A program made the translations under genes and the position numbers. The notes under the pieces were generated by a model. It saw nothing but the letters and a program-made list of their open reading frames with translations, had not been told where the DNA came from and ran no database searches. From Phoenix dactylifera (taxonomy: Eukaryota > Streptophyta > Magnoliopsida > Arecales > Arecaceae): a stretch of 64,000 nt of DNA. The stretch is from NCBI RefSeq assembly GCF_009389715.1, contig NC_052399.1, positions 27,041,146 through 27,105,145 of the forward strand, read 5' to 3'. Shown here piece after piece: positions 11,437-21,317 of this stretch. How positions within the stretch are numbered: the stretch's first letter is position 1; the number at the start of each line of letters is the position of its first letter.

Positions 11437-12498
11437 GAATTTCCTGAGGCCTAACCCTCGGATGCCTGGCTTAGCGCCGGAAGAATTTTCTGAGGCCTAA
11501 CCCTCGGATGCCTGGCTTAGCGCCGGAAGAATTTTCTGAGGCCTAACCCTCGGATGCCTGGCTTAGCGCCGGAAGAATTTCCTGAGGCCTAACCCTCGGA
11601 TGCCTGGCTTAGCGCCGGAAGAATTTCCTGAGGCCTGACCCTCGGATGCCTGGCTTAGCGCCGGAAGAATTTCCTGAGGCCTAACCCTCGGATGCCTGGC
11701 TTAGCGCCGGAAGAATTTCCTGAGGCCTAACCCTCGGATGCCTGGCTTAGCGCCGGAAGAATTTTCTGAGGCCTGACCCTCGGATGCCTGGCTTAGCGCC
11801 GGAAGAATTTCCTGAGGCCTAACCCTCGGATGCCTGGCTTAGCGCCGGAAGAATTTTCTGAGGCCTAACCCTCGGATGCCTGGCTTAGCGCCGGAAGAAT
11901 TTCCTGAGGCCTAACCCTCGGATGCCTGGCTTAGCGCCGGAAGAATTTTCTGAGGCCTGACCCTCGGATGCCTGGCTTAGCGCCGGAAGAATTTCCTGAG
12001 GCCTGACCCTCGGATGCCTGGCTTAGCGCCGGAAGAATTTCCTGAGGCCTGACCCTCGGATGCCTGGCTTAGCGCCGGAAGAATTTCCTGAGGCCTGACC
12101 CTCGGATGCCTGGCTTAGCGCCGGAAGAATTTCCTGAGGCCTGACCCTCGGATGCCTGGCTTAGCGCCGGAAGAATTTTCTGAGGCCTAACCCTCGAGAA
12201 TTTTCTGAGGCCTAACCCTCGGATGCCTGGCTTAGCGCCGGAAGAATTTCCTGAGGCCTGACCCTCGGATACCTGGCTTAGCGCCGGAAGAATTTCCTGA
12301 GGCCTGACCCTCGGATGCCTGGCTTAGCGCCGGAAGAATTTCCTGAGGCCTGACCCTCGGATGCCTGGCTTAGCGCCGGAAGAATTTCCTGAGGCCTGAC
12401 CCTCGGATGCCTGGCTTAGCGCCGGAAGAATTTCCTGAGGCCTAACCCTCGGATGCCTGGCTTAGCGCCGGAAGAATTTCCTGAGGCCTAACCCTCGG
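11437..12498 (+). repeat. Tandem array of a 46-bp unit, about 23 copies
   Basis: A 46-bp monomer (starting GAATTTCCTGAGGCC and ending TTAGCGCCGGAA) repeats head to tail from the end of the 121-bp array. Variation between copies is limited to a few positions (TTTC/TTCC, CTAACC/CTGACC). One copy near 12181-12200 is cut short at CCCTCGAGAATT. The first 40 or so bases of the monomer align with part of the 121-bp unit, so the two arrays share an origin. Confidence 0.95.
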
Positions 12499-12657
12499 AG
12501 TCGGGAGTTAGCGAGACGCTACCAAGAGTTAAAAAGAAGAAGGACGAAAGTGAAATGAAGAAACTCTATTTGCATTAACTTTCATTGTTTCAGGGCCGAG
12601 ACCCATACAACTTGGCAAAACGCCAACACACAAAGAAAAGAACAAAAATACAGAAGG

Positions 12658-15025
12658 TCAGCTTGGAGGAACCCCCGGGTCGAGAACGTCGGGCACGTCC
12701 GTAGGGGGTAGGGAGACGGTTGGAGAAGCAGCAGGCAATGGCGCCGGAGGGGAGTCGAGAAGGGAGATCCCACTCAGGTCAATTTCGGGGTACTTAGCCG
12801 ACACCCTTGCCAGGCCTTCCTCGAAGCCTAAGACAAAGGAGTCGGACCCCGCGTCCGACATATCACGGACGAACTCGTCGGACTGACGATAGGCCTGTAC
12901 CGCCTCCGACATATCATGGGTGAACTCGGCGGACTGACGATAAGCCTGTACCGCCTGACGCCCGATCTCCGCACTCTTCTCGGCCAGCGTCGCCTCTGCC
13001 CGCTCCATAATCTGAGCCTTCGCCTCCAAGACCTTCGCCACAATCCGGTCATCCGCCTCGGAGGAGACCCTCAGCAGATCAGCCTGAGCCTCCTTGTGCT
13101 TCGCCTCGGCAGCAATGCGAGCAGCCTCAGCCTCCTCCAGGCGCGAATGAAGCTCCTGGTCGCTCGCGCGGAACTTCTCCAAGGCCGACTCCAATTCGCC
13201 TAGCTTGGCTTCAAGAGACCGGATTCGGTTGCGGGCGTTGTCGGCTGACCGCTGGGCCTTCTCCCACCTCTCCCGGTAGTCGGCAGCCTTCCGGGACTGC
13301 TTCTCGGCCCGCTCCTCCGCCTTCTTGATCTCGCCCTCGAGACCCGAGGCAACCTTGAGTTGCTCCCGAGCCTCCAACAGTTGCTTCTCGAGGGTGGCGA
13401 AGCCGAGTGCCCGCTCTTCGGCCACCTGGAGCCTCGTCTCGAGGTCCCTGGTCGTCCTCTCCGCCGCAGCCTGACCTCCCTCCTCTACAGCCTTCAGTTG
13501 GCTCTCGGCCCTCGCCAGAAGCCTCGCCTGTTCCTCGTAGCACTCCTCCAGGCGGACCATGTACTGGGCGAGCTAAGAGATAGGAAAAACGAGGGCGTCA
13601 GGCGGGGATCAACAGAGCCTATAAATGAGAAAAGTGACCAAAAGAGCACTCACCGACATGAGACAGACGCAGCTGGCAGCCCCAACGTCAGGGACCCTCA
13701 TCTCCCGGACCCGCCTGCGGTCCTTCTCCAGCAGCACCGTCTCGATGAGGTTTCGGGCGCCGGCGAAAGTGAAGGCCGACCCCGACTTCTCCCCGGAGTC
13801 GGACGGTGGTTCTGCAGCCTTACCCTTACCCATCGCTTGGGGAAGAGTCATGCTGACCATGTTCGGGGCGGGGACCGCCCCTGGAATTGACAGGGTCCCG
13901 CTCGGCCGGGGCCTCGGCGCGTCCCTCCTCGTATCATCCGGAGCCGACCGAGTCGAAGGCTGGGCTGGGGACCGATCACGTCCGACCCGTCCATCTCGGG
14001 CGCGCCCGGGTGATGCCTCCGGAGAAACGGTAGTCTCGGCATCGGAGGGCTGATACAGCGTCAACTTCCGGTCCGCGCCCGCGGCGTCCCCCTGATCGGT
14101 GGGTCCGGACCCGTCTGTCGGCGTCGGAGTCGCCTGCCGGCGGGACTTCTTCGCCGGTGGGGCCCCGCTCGGAGGAGCTCGTTTCTTCCTCCGGACTGCT
14201 TCCAGTAGGGACGTCCTACCAACAGCCGTTGCCTTGTCCGACCGCATGACGTCGTCGATCTCTGCAAAAAGGACGAGGTGGTCGAAGGTTGAGAAACTGA
14301 AGGAAAGAACGAGACGAAAGAGGAAAAAAGAGCTAAAAAAGAAATGGTGGCGGGCTCACGGTCAGCGGGGACCGAGCTCAGACCGACGTTCACCAAGGTA
14401 TCCTCGGAAATAAGGCGAGCCACCGGGGGGAGCCGGCCCTCGGCAACCAACTCCTTCAAGACGGCAACGCCATCGGATTCCTCCCTCGACAACCTCGATA
14501 GGCCAATCGGGGACTTCATCGGCGTCTCCCAGGTTGCCCTGATTCCCCAAGAGGGATCTGCGTCAACGAAAAAGAAGCGCTCCTTCCAGCCGTGAATGGA
14601 GGTAGGAGCCTCCTTGACGAGGCCGCACCCTCGCCGCGCCGCAAAGCACACCACCCTTTATCCTGGGGGTGGCCGCTCAGGCCGTAGCATTCCCAAAAGA
14701 CATTCAGGGTGGCGGGAACCTCGTGCATGCGGCAGAGAACCTGAAAGGCCGTCAGGGCGCGCCATGAGTTCGGCACCAGTTGCGTCGGCGCCACTCTTAA
14801 ACCCCGAAGCACCTGAACGACTAAGTCCGAGGGGGGAAAGCGGAACCCGGCCTGAAGAATGCCCTCATTGATGGCAACCTTCCCTGGAGGAGGATGGGAC
14901 ATCCTCTCCTCAAGCCCCGGGAGTGTAACATTGCAGGCCTCGGGAAGGTGGTATCGAGCCACGAACCTATCTAGGTCTTCGGCGACCAACTCCGACTTAA
15001 TGCGGTCTGCTCTCACTTCGTCCAT
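12658..15025 (-). pseudogene. Antisense extra gene of the retrotransposon, spliced, one frameshift
   Basis: The gene runs opposite to gag between the arrays and the 3' LTR. Coding exons on the minus strand are 15025-14360, 14261-13654 and 13572-12658. Introns 14359-14262 (98 bp) and 13653-13573 (81 bp) both have GT-AG ends and join the frames correctly. A leader intron at 15151-15044 also fits GT-AG. Within the first exon, near 14651, one base is missing, so the frame shifts; otherwise the model would be about 729 codons. The N-terminal part (LVAEDLDRFVARYHLPE, later SWRALTAFQVLCRMHEVP) resembles the plant 'putative gypsy type transposon' domain (Transposase_28 family). A Pro/Lys-rich middle with RRKKRAPPSGAPPAKKSRR could be a nuclear signal. 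A long Glu/Ala/Arg-rich coiled coil and a 17-residue tandem duplication (AVQAYRQS start) follow. Such antisense frames are known in the Tat lineage; their job is unknown. Confidence 0.8.
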
Positions 15026-15285
15026 CCCTAATGGCCAGTGAATCTACGGTCAGGACAGGGTTAAGAAGGGGGAAAGGACCGGAACGACTGGAGTACACTA
15101 ATACAAAAGGAGAGTATGGAGAGCCCTAAATTAAAGAATGGGGCAACTCACCGGAAGAGAAGGAAAAACGGCTCCGAGAGCGTCAAAGGAGGAGCAAGCG
15201 AACAGTCCGACGGCAATGACGGCAGCGCAAAGGAGAAACTCGAAGATGTCTGTAAAGAGAAAGGCGGACGGAGGAGGACCCCCGG

Positions 15286-15292
15286 TTAAATA
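15286..15292 (-). promoter_or_regulatory. TATA-like box of the antisense gene
   Basis: TATTTAA on the minus strand lies about 260 bp upstream of the antisense ATG at 15025. A start near 15255 would give a leader containing the GT-AG intron 15151-15044. This separates the antisense promoter from the LTR. Confidence 0.45.
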
Positions 15293-15542
15293 GGCGGAAA
15301 GGTGGGTGACGCCCCGGTGACGCCAGAGGACGCCTGGCTGCCGAAGGGTCGCTCGCGCCCCAAAGGCGAATCGACGCCATTAAGGAAGGATGTCCGCCGA
15401 AATCCTCAGACTGCCAGGTCAGCAACAACCGCCATACGCCATAAAGAAGACGGGGAGCTCGAAGCGCGCGCGCCTCTCCGAGGGATGGCGGCAATCTCGA
15501 AGCATCACTTCCTTCACCCGTTCCCCTTCTGGTTCCAGGCTC

Positions 15543-15558
15543 GGAAGTGGGGGGCTAC
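15543..15558 (+). other. Polypurine tract before the 3' LTR
   Basis: GGAAGTGGGGGGCTAC directly precedes the 3' LTR start TGTTACGG at 15559. A purine tract here primes plus-strand DNA synthesis in LTR retrotransposons. Confidence 0.75.
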
Positions 15559-16375
15559 TGTTACGGGGGAACTCAGCCACCATGCCCCACGTGACCGACA
15601 CGCGCGCCCAAGAAGACTACAGCGGCCCCTTGATCCAGTAACCCGACCCCGAGTCGGATATCTTCGGCTTCGCAGCCCGACCCCGAGTCGGCTGCCCCTT
15701 GATCCAGTAACCCGACCCCGAGTCGGATATCTTCGGCTTCGCAGCCCGACCCCGAGTCGGCTGCCCCTTGATCCAGTAACCCGACCCCGAGTCGGATATC
15801 TTCGGCTTCGCAGCCCGACCCCGAGTCGGCTGCCCCTTGATCCAGCAATCCGACCCCGAGTCGGCAATCTCTCGACAACGACAGGCTGTTCCCCTGAAGC
15901 ACGCCACGACCCTCTACTCCACTACTCCCTGCAACGGTCGTATCCGGCGCTGCTCCACGATCTCCTGTAACAGCCGTACAAAGCGGAGCTCCACTACGCC
16001 CTGTCACGGCCGTACCCAGCGCTGCCCCACGACGCCCTGTAACGGCCATGTCAGTGGCAACTCCATCGTGCCACACGATGACCAACCCCCCAGAAGGACC
16101 CCCCAGCCTGGTATATATGCTGCGGGGGGGAGAAGGGGGGAGGTAAGCAAGAACTTCCAGTGCATTCTCCTACTACCTACAATTATCTCTCCTTCTCCTC
16201 CAATCTCCTCTGACTTGATCGTCGGAGGGCCCCCACTACCCCAGTGGTGGTGCGAGGCTTGCTTGCAGGTTTTCCGGTGGAAAGTGGAGCGTAATCAACA
16301 CCAACCAAGGCGACTCAGACGGAACCCCGTTCACACCGCTGTGCCAATCGTTCTCGGTTTGGACCACCAGCAACA
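15559..16375 (+). repeat. 3' LTR (817 bp)
   Basis: The copy of 7340-8156 is the same length and differs at one position that I can see (C at 15692 against T at 7473). It is followed by CTTTG, which matches the bases before the 5' LTR. Confidence 0.95.
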
Positions 16376-16380
16376 CTTTG

Positions 16381-18560
16381 AATCCACCAATTTATTGTAT
16401 TCATCAAGGATCAAGCAATTTAGGAAAGAAAATAAATGATTGCCTATATTCCCCCACCATTAGACTTGTTCACAGACCGAACGGCCGTCCGTAAACCCAA
16501 CCCTTAGACGAGTCAGATTAAGATTAAGATCTTGACGCTCAGCCCAAGCCCAGATGGCCCAACTCGGCCCAGCCTAGATTTATATATACTAGGCATATCC
16601 CAGCCCATATGTGAATCTGGCCTACCAGCCCATGGGAACTATAACTTGTTATCCTGCTTCTAAAGGCTTGTTTTGTTTGCAAAAAAAGAAGGAAAGAAAG
16701 TATAGTCAGCGGAGAAACAAAAAATTATCTTGATTGGTGTTTTTAAATAAGAAAGATGGGAAAGTAACATTTTTATTGAAATAAAATTCTCATGTTTTAT
16801 AGAAAAAAAAAATCATAGAAGATATGAAAAAGCTACTTTTTCATTGGTTAAAAATTAAGGCTTTTAAGTACTCTTAAGCAATCAAAAACAATGAATAAAG
16901 TTGTTTTCTTTATTAATAATATAATAAGTATTTATACTATTTTTTAAAAAAAAATAGATACTTAATCAAATATAAGTCATTTTGAAATATGTCATATTTT
17001 TTTTCCAAATAATCAAACGTGTCAAATTTATATTTTCATATACCATATTCTCATAAGTTATCTCCTCAAAAAAACAAAAAAAATTACAGGAGAAACAATT
17101 CTTTCCACTTACTTGATTGAGTCCTAACTCAAAACTCTTTTTGTTCCTGGCAACTGACTCAACGGGCTATTAATCTATTTCGCATCAAAATCTAAACATT
17201 CCTCCGGATGAGAAGGGGCTTTCTCACGATGAAAACTCGAAACACAACAGCTAAATAATTTAAAAATCAAAATCTAAACATTCCTCACTATGAGAAGGGG
17301 CTTTCTTACAAAGATTAATTTAAAAAACAAAAAAATCTTCGAAGTAACTTCTAAACCAGCGTTGCATCCCTTTCTCTTTATCTCTCTCACCTTCTGTTCC
17401 TCGATGGAGAACTCTTGTGGGTATCAGTAAAAATGGGCGGAAAATAGCTCAAGAAAGACGGAAAAAATATTTTTTTATATATCTATCCATTAAGAATATT
17501 TTATTTTTTTTTAATTTTAAACGCTACTTTCTTGACCGCATTAGATGATGTAGATATATATGCTAAAAAAAAAGGATACACATGCAAAATAAATATTTTA
17601 TAACGTTACATATGCAAATATCAATTTTGAAGGACTATTCATGCAAATTTCAGTATTTAGAAGAACATGTACATAAAAAAAAAAACTCAAAATAAAAACA
17701 GAGACATTTAGAAAAAGAAGAACAAAAATAAAGAAATTTAGATTTGACATGTATCAAACCTGCTTGTGATCCAACCTCTAGATTAAGATCTATAAGTTAA
17801 AAAGATGTCTAAATTCCTAGTTGATCTAAAATTAGATCAAGTATGAATCTGGTGCATCACAAGACATAACTAGCAAATATTATGATTAGTTAGATCATGC
17901 TAAAACACATAAGAGCTAGCTATTCACGTCCAGAGTTAAGCTCAGTAATTGACATGTTCAGTGGGTGAATTTCTTGCAAGAGTAAAACATTGCGCTTGGG
18001 CACAAGAGCTCCCAACCAGACTGTAGAGCAGGCAGACAAGGCAGGATTCTTTTTGCCAAATAAATTTCTGTAAGGGAAGAAAAAAACTTTTCTTAGAGGA
18101 GATGATCGAGTTTTAAGCAGTTGTTATCCTTGGCTAAGTCATCGACAACTTCTTTACAACCACTCCTCTCAGTAGGGTCTGAAGCTAGCAAATGAAGAAG
18201 AGCAACCACACTCCCAGCTTCACAGGCACCAACACAACATTCAAAAGAACTGGGCCGTAGCTCAGTTCGAAGTTTATGGAACCAAACAGTACTAGTTTAC
18301 AATGGGCAACTCAAGAAAGTAGCAGGCATTCCATTACAATAAAGTGCTAATAGTACTACGCATCTACACAACCCTTCTTTACCCTCCCTCTGCTCTCTAC
18401 ACTGATGTACCGAAGACTGGAGGCGTCCCAACTTCCGGTCACCAACACCAAGCGGTCGGCGTGTTGTTCTTCAAAATATTATAAACTTTACGGCCAGCTA
18501 ACATGGATTAGTAAACAAAAAAAAAAATAAAGAGTCAGTCATTAAACAAATAAACACATA
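16381..18560. other. AT-rich intergenic DNA right of the retrotransposon
   Basis: No gene is supported. A short imperfect tandem duplication with an 82-bp period lies at about 17189-17310 (TCTAAACATTCCTC at 17191 and 17273, each followed by GAGAAGGGGCTTTCT). The last few hundred bases are downstream of the gene at 18563-19486 and probably include its 3' UTR. Confidence 0.5.
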
Positions 18561-18562
18561 AG

Positions 18563-19486
18563 TTAATCAACCAGTATAACATCAAGGTAGAGATCGCCAC
18601 CTTTATAGCGCCTGAACAGCCGCTCGAGGAACAGTTGCTCCACGGCCAGCCAGCCTAAGTTCTCCAAAATCCGTCGCATCTTATCCCGATCTCTTGGATC
18701 CAATGCGCCGCCGTTCTTCGCCGTTAGGAAATTGAATAGCGACCTCGCCCAACCTTTCACGGCGTTAACGGCCGCCGCCACAAAGGAGCCGCGGATCCCC
18801 CGGCCCGGAGGCGGATCCGGATTGGGTGCATCTTGGGCTAGCTCATCCGATTTCGTTTGACGCGATGTATCCATGGCACGTGTCTCGCCGACCTTGACGG
18901 CGTTATCGACGTCGTCTACGCTCCGGTGGACGCCGGTTGCTTCCAAGCTGAGGGGCGCCGGTGCCCCGTGCCGTTGGAGCGGTTCGGCCGTCAGATCTCC
19001 GTTCGCAGCGCGATCGCTCTCGGCAACCGAGTGCGACGGGAACTCCCCTGACAGGGGAACGTTGACGGCGTTATCCTGGTTCGATTGGGAGTGTTCCACC
19101 GTCGGATCGCCCTCGACGGCTTTTTCCGTCACGTTAACGTTGGTGAGAGTCGGTTCTTCAAGATGTGCGGGCCGCACGCTGTTAACGGCGTTATCGTCCT
19201 CCGCCATCGGGTCGGCCATGTCCGCGTTCTCCGTCACGTTGACAGGGGACGGAGTGGGTTCTTGGATATCTGCTGGCGTCCCGCCGTTAACGAAGTCGTC
19301 TTCCTCGTTGACGGCGTCGCAGGGATTGGGAGGCTGAGGAGCCGGATCAGATGACCGGGAGGTGAACTTATCGACGACCCACTGCCGGAGCTTCTCCTTC
19401 GCGCCTTTGGTAGTCTCGTGAGTGATAATGAGCGCAGCTCCGGCGACGGCATAGGAAGCCAGCCGAATTCCCATCATAAAAGCCAT
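18563..19486 (-). CDS. Unrecognised plant protein with N-terminal hydrophobic helix (307 aa)
   Basis: I do not recognise this family. The frame is open further upstream to 19591, but the ATG at 19486 (MAFMMGIRLASYAVAG) is preferred: it opens with a hydrophobic helix (about residues 7-22) that looks like a membrane anchor, and the upstream extension is basic and leader-like. An amphipathic charged segment follows (THETTKGAKEKLRQWVVDKF). The middle is acidic and low in hydrophobics, with degenerate repeats of about 45 residues carrying DNAVN, PTPSPVNVTE or PTLTNVNVTE, and GDPTVE-type blocks. The C-terminal 60 residues look folded and helical (DPRDRDKMRRILENLGWLAV, then FLERLFRRYKGGDLYLDV). The gene appears to be a single exon and uses GC-rich codons. 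The overlapping plus-strand frames (18857-19354) are shadows. Confidence 0.75.
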   Translation of the reverse strand: MAFMMGIRLASYAVAGAALIITHETTKGAKEKLRQWVVDKFTSRSSDPAPQPPNPCDAVNEEDDFVNGGTPADIQEPTPSPVNVTENADMADPMAEDDNAVNSVRPAHLEEPTLTNVNVTEKAVEGDPTVEHSQSNQDNAVNVPLSGEFPSHSVAESDRAANGDLTAEPLQRHGAPAPLSLEATGVHRSVDDVDNAVKVGETRAMDTSRQTKSDELAQDAPNPDPPPGRGIRGSFVAAAVNAVKGWARSLFNFLTAKNGGALDPRDRDKMRRILENLGWLAVEQLFLERLFRRYKGGDLYLDVILVD

Positions 19487-19720
19487 CTCTCTCACAGACA
19501 CTCTCTCAAACACAAACACCCACTTCGTGTAAGAAGGAAGAATTTTTAATGGAAGAGGTTGGGAATCTCGTCGCCTCCGTTTCGTTAGCAACGGCTGACG
19601 CTCCTTGCTGCACTTATTATCTAGTGAGAGTAAAGCGAGTTATGATGGTGACGGGATTCCGCAATGCTTCGTGCTTAAGCAAGCAACAGATGCTTCCGGA
19701 ATGACCTAGTGGCTTCTCTC

Positions 19721-19727
19721 TTTTATA
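19721..19727 (-). promoter_or_regulatory. TATA box for the gene at 18563-19486
   Basis: TATAAAA on the minus strand lies 235 bp upstream of the chosen ATG, giving a start near 19690 and a 5' UTR of about 200 bp. Confidence 0.55.
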
Positions 19728-20090
19728 GTGCTTGCTGGACTAAGAATGAATAAGAACAAAAGCAGCTCATGCCATCCAATAGGATGGATACCTTTTTCTA
19801 TTTAAAAAAACCAGTCTGTTCAAGTCTCTCTCCAACTTTTTTAAATTATATTTTTGGGAATTCAGTTCATTTCCATGTTTGAGCTGATGGCTGCTAGCAT
19901 AAAAATTCTAGACCAAATTGATCTACTGGGAGCAACTAAAAATTCTCTCTCGAGTCGCAGCACTTCATTCTAGCGTTTCAAAGCATTTATCATACAAGGC
20001 AGCAAATAATCTGAAGATTGATCAAAATGGATAACTTGCACCATTCTTGATTCAACTTAGATGATTGGATGGTTATCTTCTCTACTGCAG

Positions 20091-20614
20091 TCTCATGCCG
20101 AACTATTAGGGCAACTTAATGAGAAGTCTTTTGAACTTAGAGTTAACCAACTGTGCATTATACTCTTCCTTGTCATTCTTTGCATGAACACATCTCTTAA
20201 TACTTCGGAGCACTGCATTAGGTTGAAGTTATCTTTGCTCTGAACCGAAACCGCATTTCTCTGAGATTCATTATTTAGCTACTGAAATCTGGAATCTGTA
20301 AAGCATCTACTCACACATCGCATGGACTTGTCATTTGTATTGATGATTGAGTTGGCAGATGCTGTTGTCTGATCTATTACAGGTGGTAGCTGCAAGTGAC
20401 AGTGGAATACAGGATCAGCCGCGCCAGAAGGTAAAATTACTGATAGGTTATGTTCACCTATGCTTAATTTTTTGATCACTAGTTACAAATGGCCCATTTA
20501 TAGCTTCCAAATTCTTTCACTTTGGCAAGTATGGAATATCAGGAATTGCAGGAAACAATTACTTCCATAAAACAGCAGCTTGCTGATGCACTTGAAATGA
20601 GGGCTTCCTCTTAA
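20091..20614 (+). pseudogene. Fragment of a KIN-7 kinesin gene, exon-intron structure kept
   Basis: Three short exon-like blocks resemble consecutive exons of the coiled-coil part of plant KIN-7 kinesins. Block 1 (20091-20144, after CTGCAG) reads SHAELLGQLNEKSFELRV. Block 2 (20383-20430, between an AG and GTAAAA) reads VVAASDSGIQDQPRQK, a decayed form of a segment that in KIN-7 proteins reads like KSADNRVIQEQLNQK. Block 3 (20531-20614) reads MEYQELQETITSIKQQLADA and soon ends at a stop. Splice sites are still visible, so this came by genomic duplication rather than from a processed mRNA. The motor domain and the rest of the gene are absent. The family assignment rests on my recognition of the motif pattern. 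Confidence 0.5.
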
Positions 20615-21317
20615 CAAATGCTAGAGGATCGGTCCTTTTGTTTTTTTTCGCCTGCTTAATTAGCCTCAATAGTAAACTGGTTACTAGCTTGGGTTATCAA
20701 GTAAGAAGTGGTATATAAGCAGCTTACATTTATCTTGAAATTATGCTCACATTCGGCTTAGTAATTAAATGAGCCAAGCTAGAGCTGCGCCTGCCTTACT
20801 CGAGCTCAGTTCGATTAAGTTCAACCATAAACAAATAAACATTTAATACATATTATATACTTTCTTACTTATAATGTATATAAATAAAATATTATTTGTG
20901 TATTTATTTATTAAGATGAAGGATGAACATAATTTATGATTAAAATATAATCTTGGAAATTAGATAGAAGTTTGTATGTGAAAGACTCGGGAGGTCTCGA
21001 GCTTTTGTCAATTCTCTTAAATGATTTGTTCTTGAACAGCTTATATTTATATGAAATTAAATGAACTAGCTCAAGCTAGCATTTATTACATAATCAGTTG
21101 AGATAAGCAGTGGCATGTTCAATGTTGTAACCCGCTGTTTATTATTTTAGCACTTTTTCTCATTTCATTGCTAATGAAACATAAGTTGGGTCTCCTCATA
21201 GTTTCTCTTAAGGAAAACAAAAAAAACAAAAAAGGGGAAAGGGCCAGAAAGAACATATTCTTTCGATCTTCTTAACTTCTTGCATAGTGCTTGAAAAATG
21301 ATCCTTCACCCTCTAGC
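20615..21317. other. AT-rich intergenic DNA
   Basis: No gene is seen. The part around 20760-20830 and 20990-21080 has GAGCTC/CTCGAGCT-type short motifs that resemble an old dispersed repeat also hinted at near 24990-25170. Confidence 0.4.

Larger units (their letters stand above)
7335..16380 (+). mobile_element. Young non-autonomous Tat-like Ty3/gypsy LTR retrotransposon
   Basis: This is a structurally complete element: CTTTG target duplication at 7335-7339 and 16376-16380, LTRs at 7340-8156 and 15559-16375, a primer-binding-site-like sequence after the 5' LTR, and a purine tract before the 3' LTR. The interior holds gag (plus), two tandem arrays, and an antisense gene (minus). No protease, RT, RNase H or integrase motif was found in any frame, so it cannot transpose by itself. 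The Gag type (C-x2-H-x3-H type knuckle, CEYHRDHGHDTEDC) and the antisense gene between gag/pol and the 3' LTR are features known from the Tat lineage of plant Ty3/gypsy elements. The LTRs differ at one visible position (T at 7473, C at 15692), which points to very recent insertion. The element is GC-rich in an AT-rich neighbourhood. Confidence 0.93.

Noticed and set aside
18249-18275. GGGCCGTAGCTCAGTTC, resembling part of a tRNA
   Set aside because: No matching acceptor stem, anticodon arm or B box follows.
18857-19354. Plus-strand frames opposite the 307-residue gene
   Set aside because: They are shadows of the minus-strand gene, with no start context or domain.
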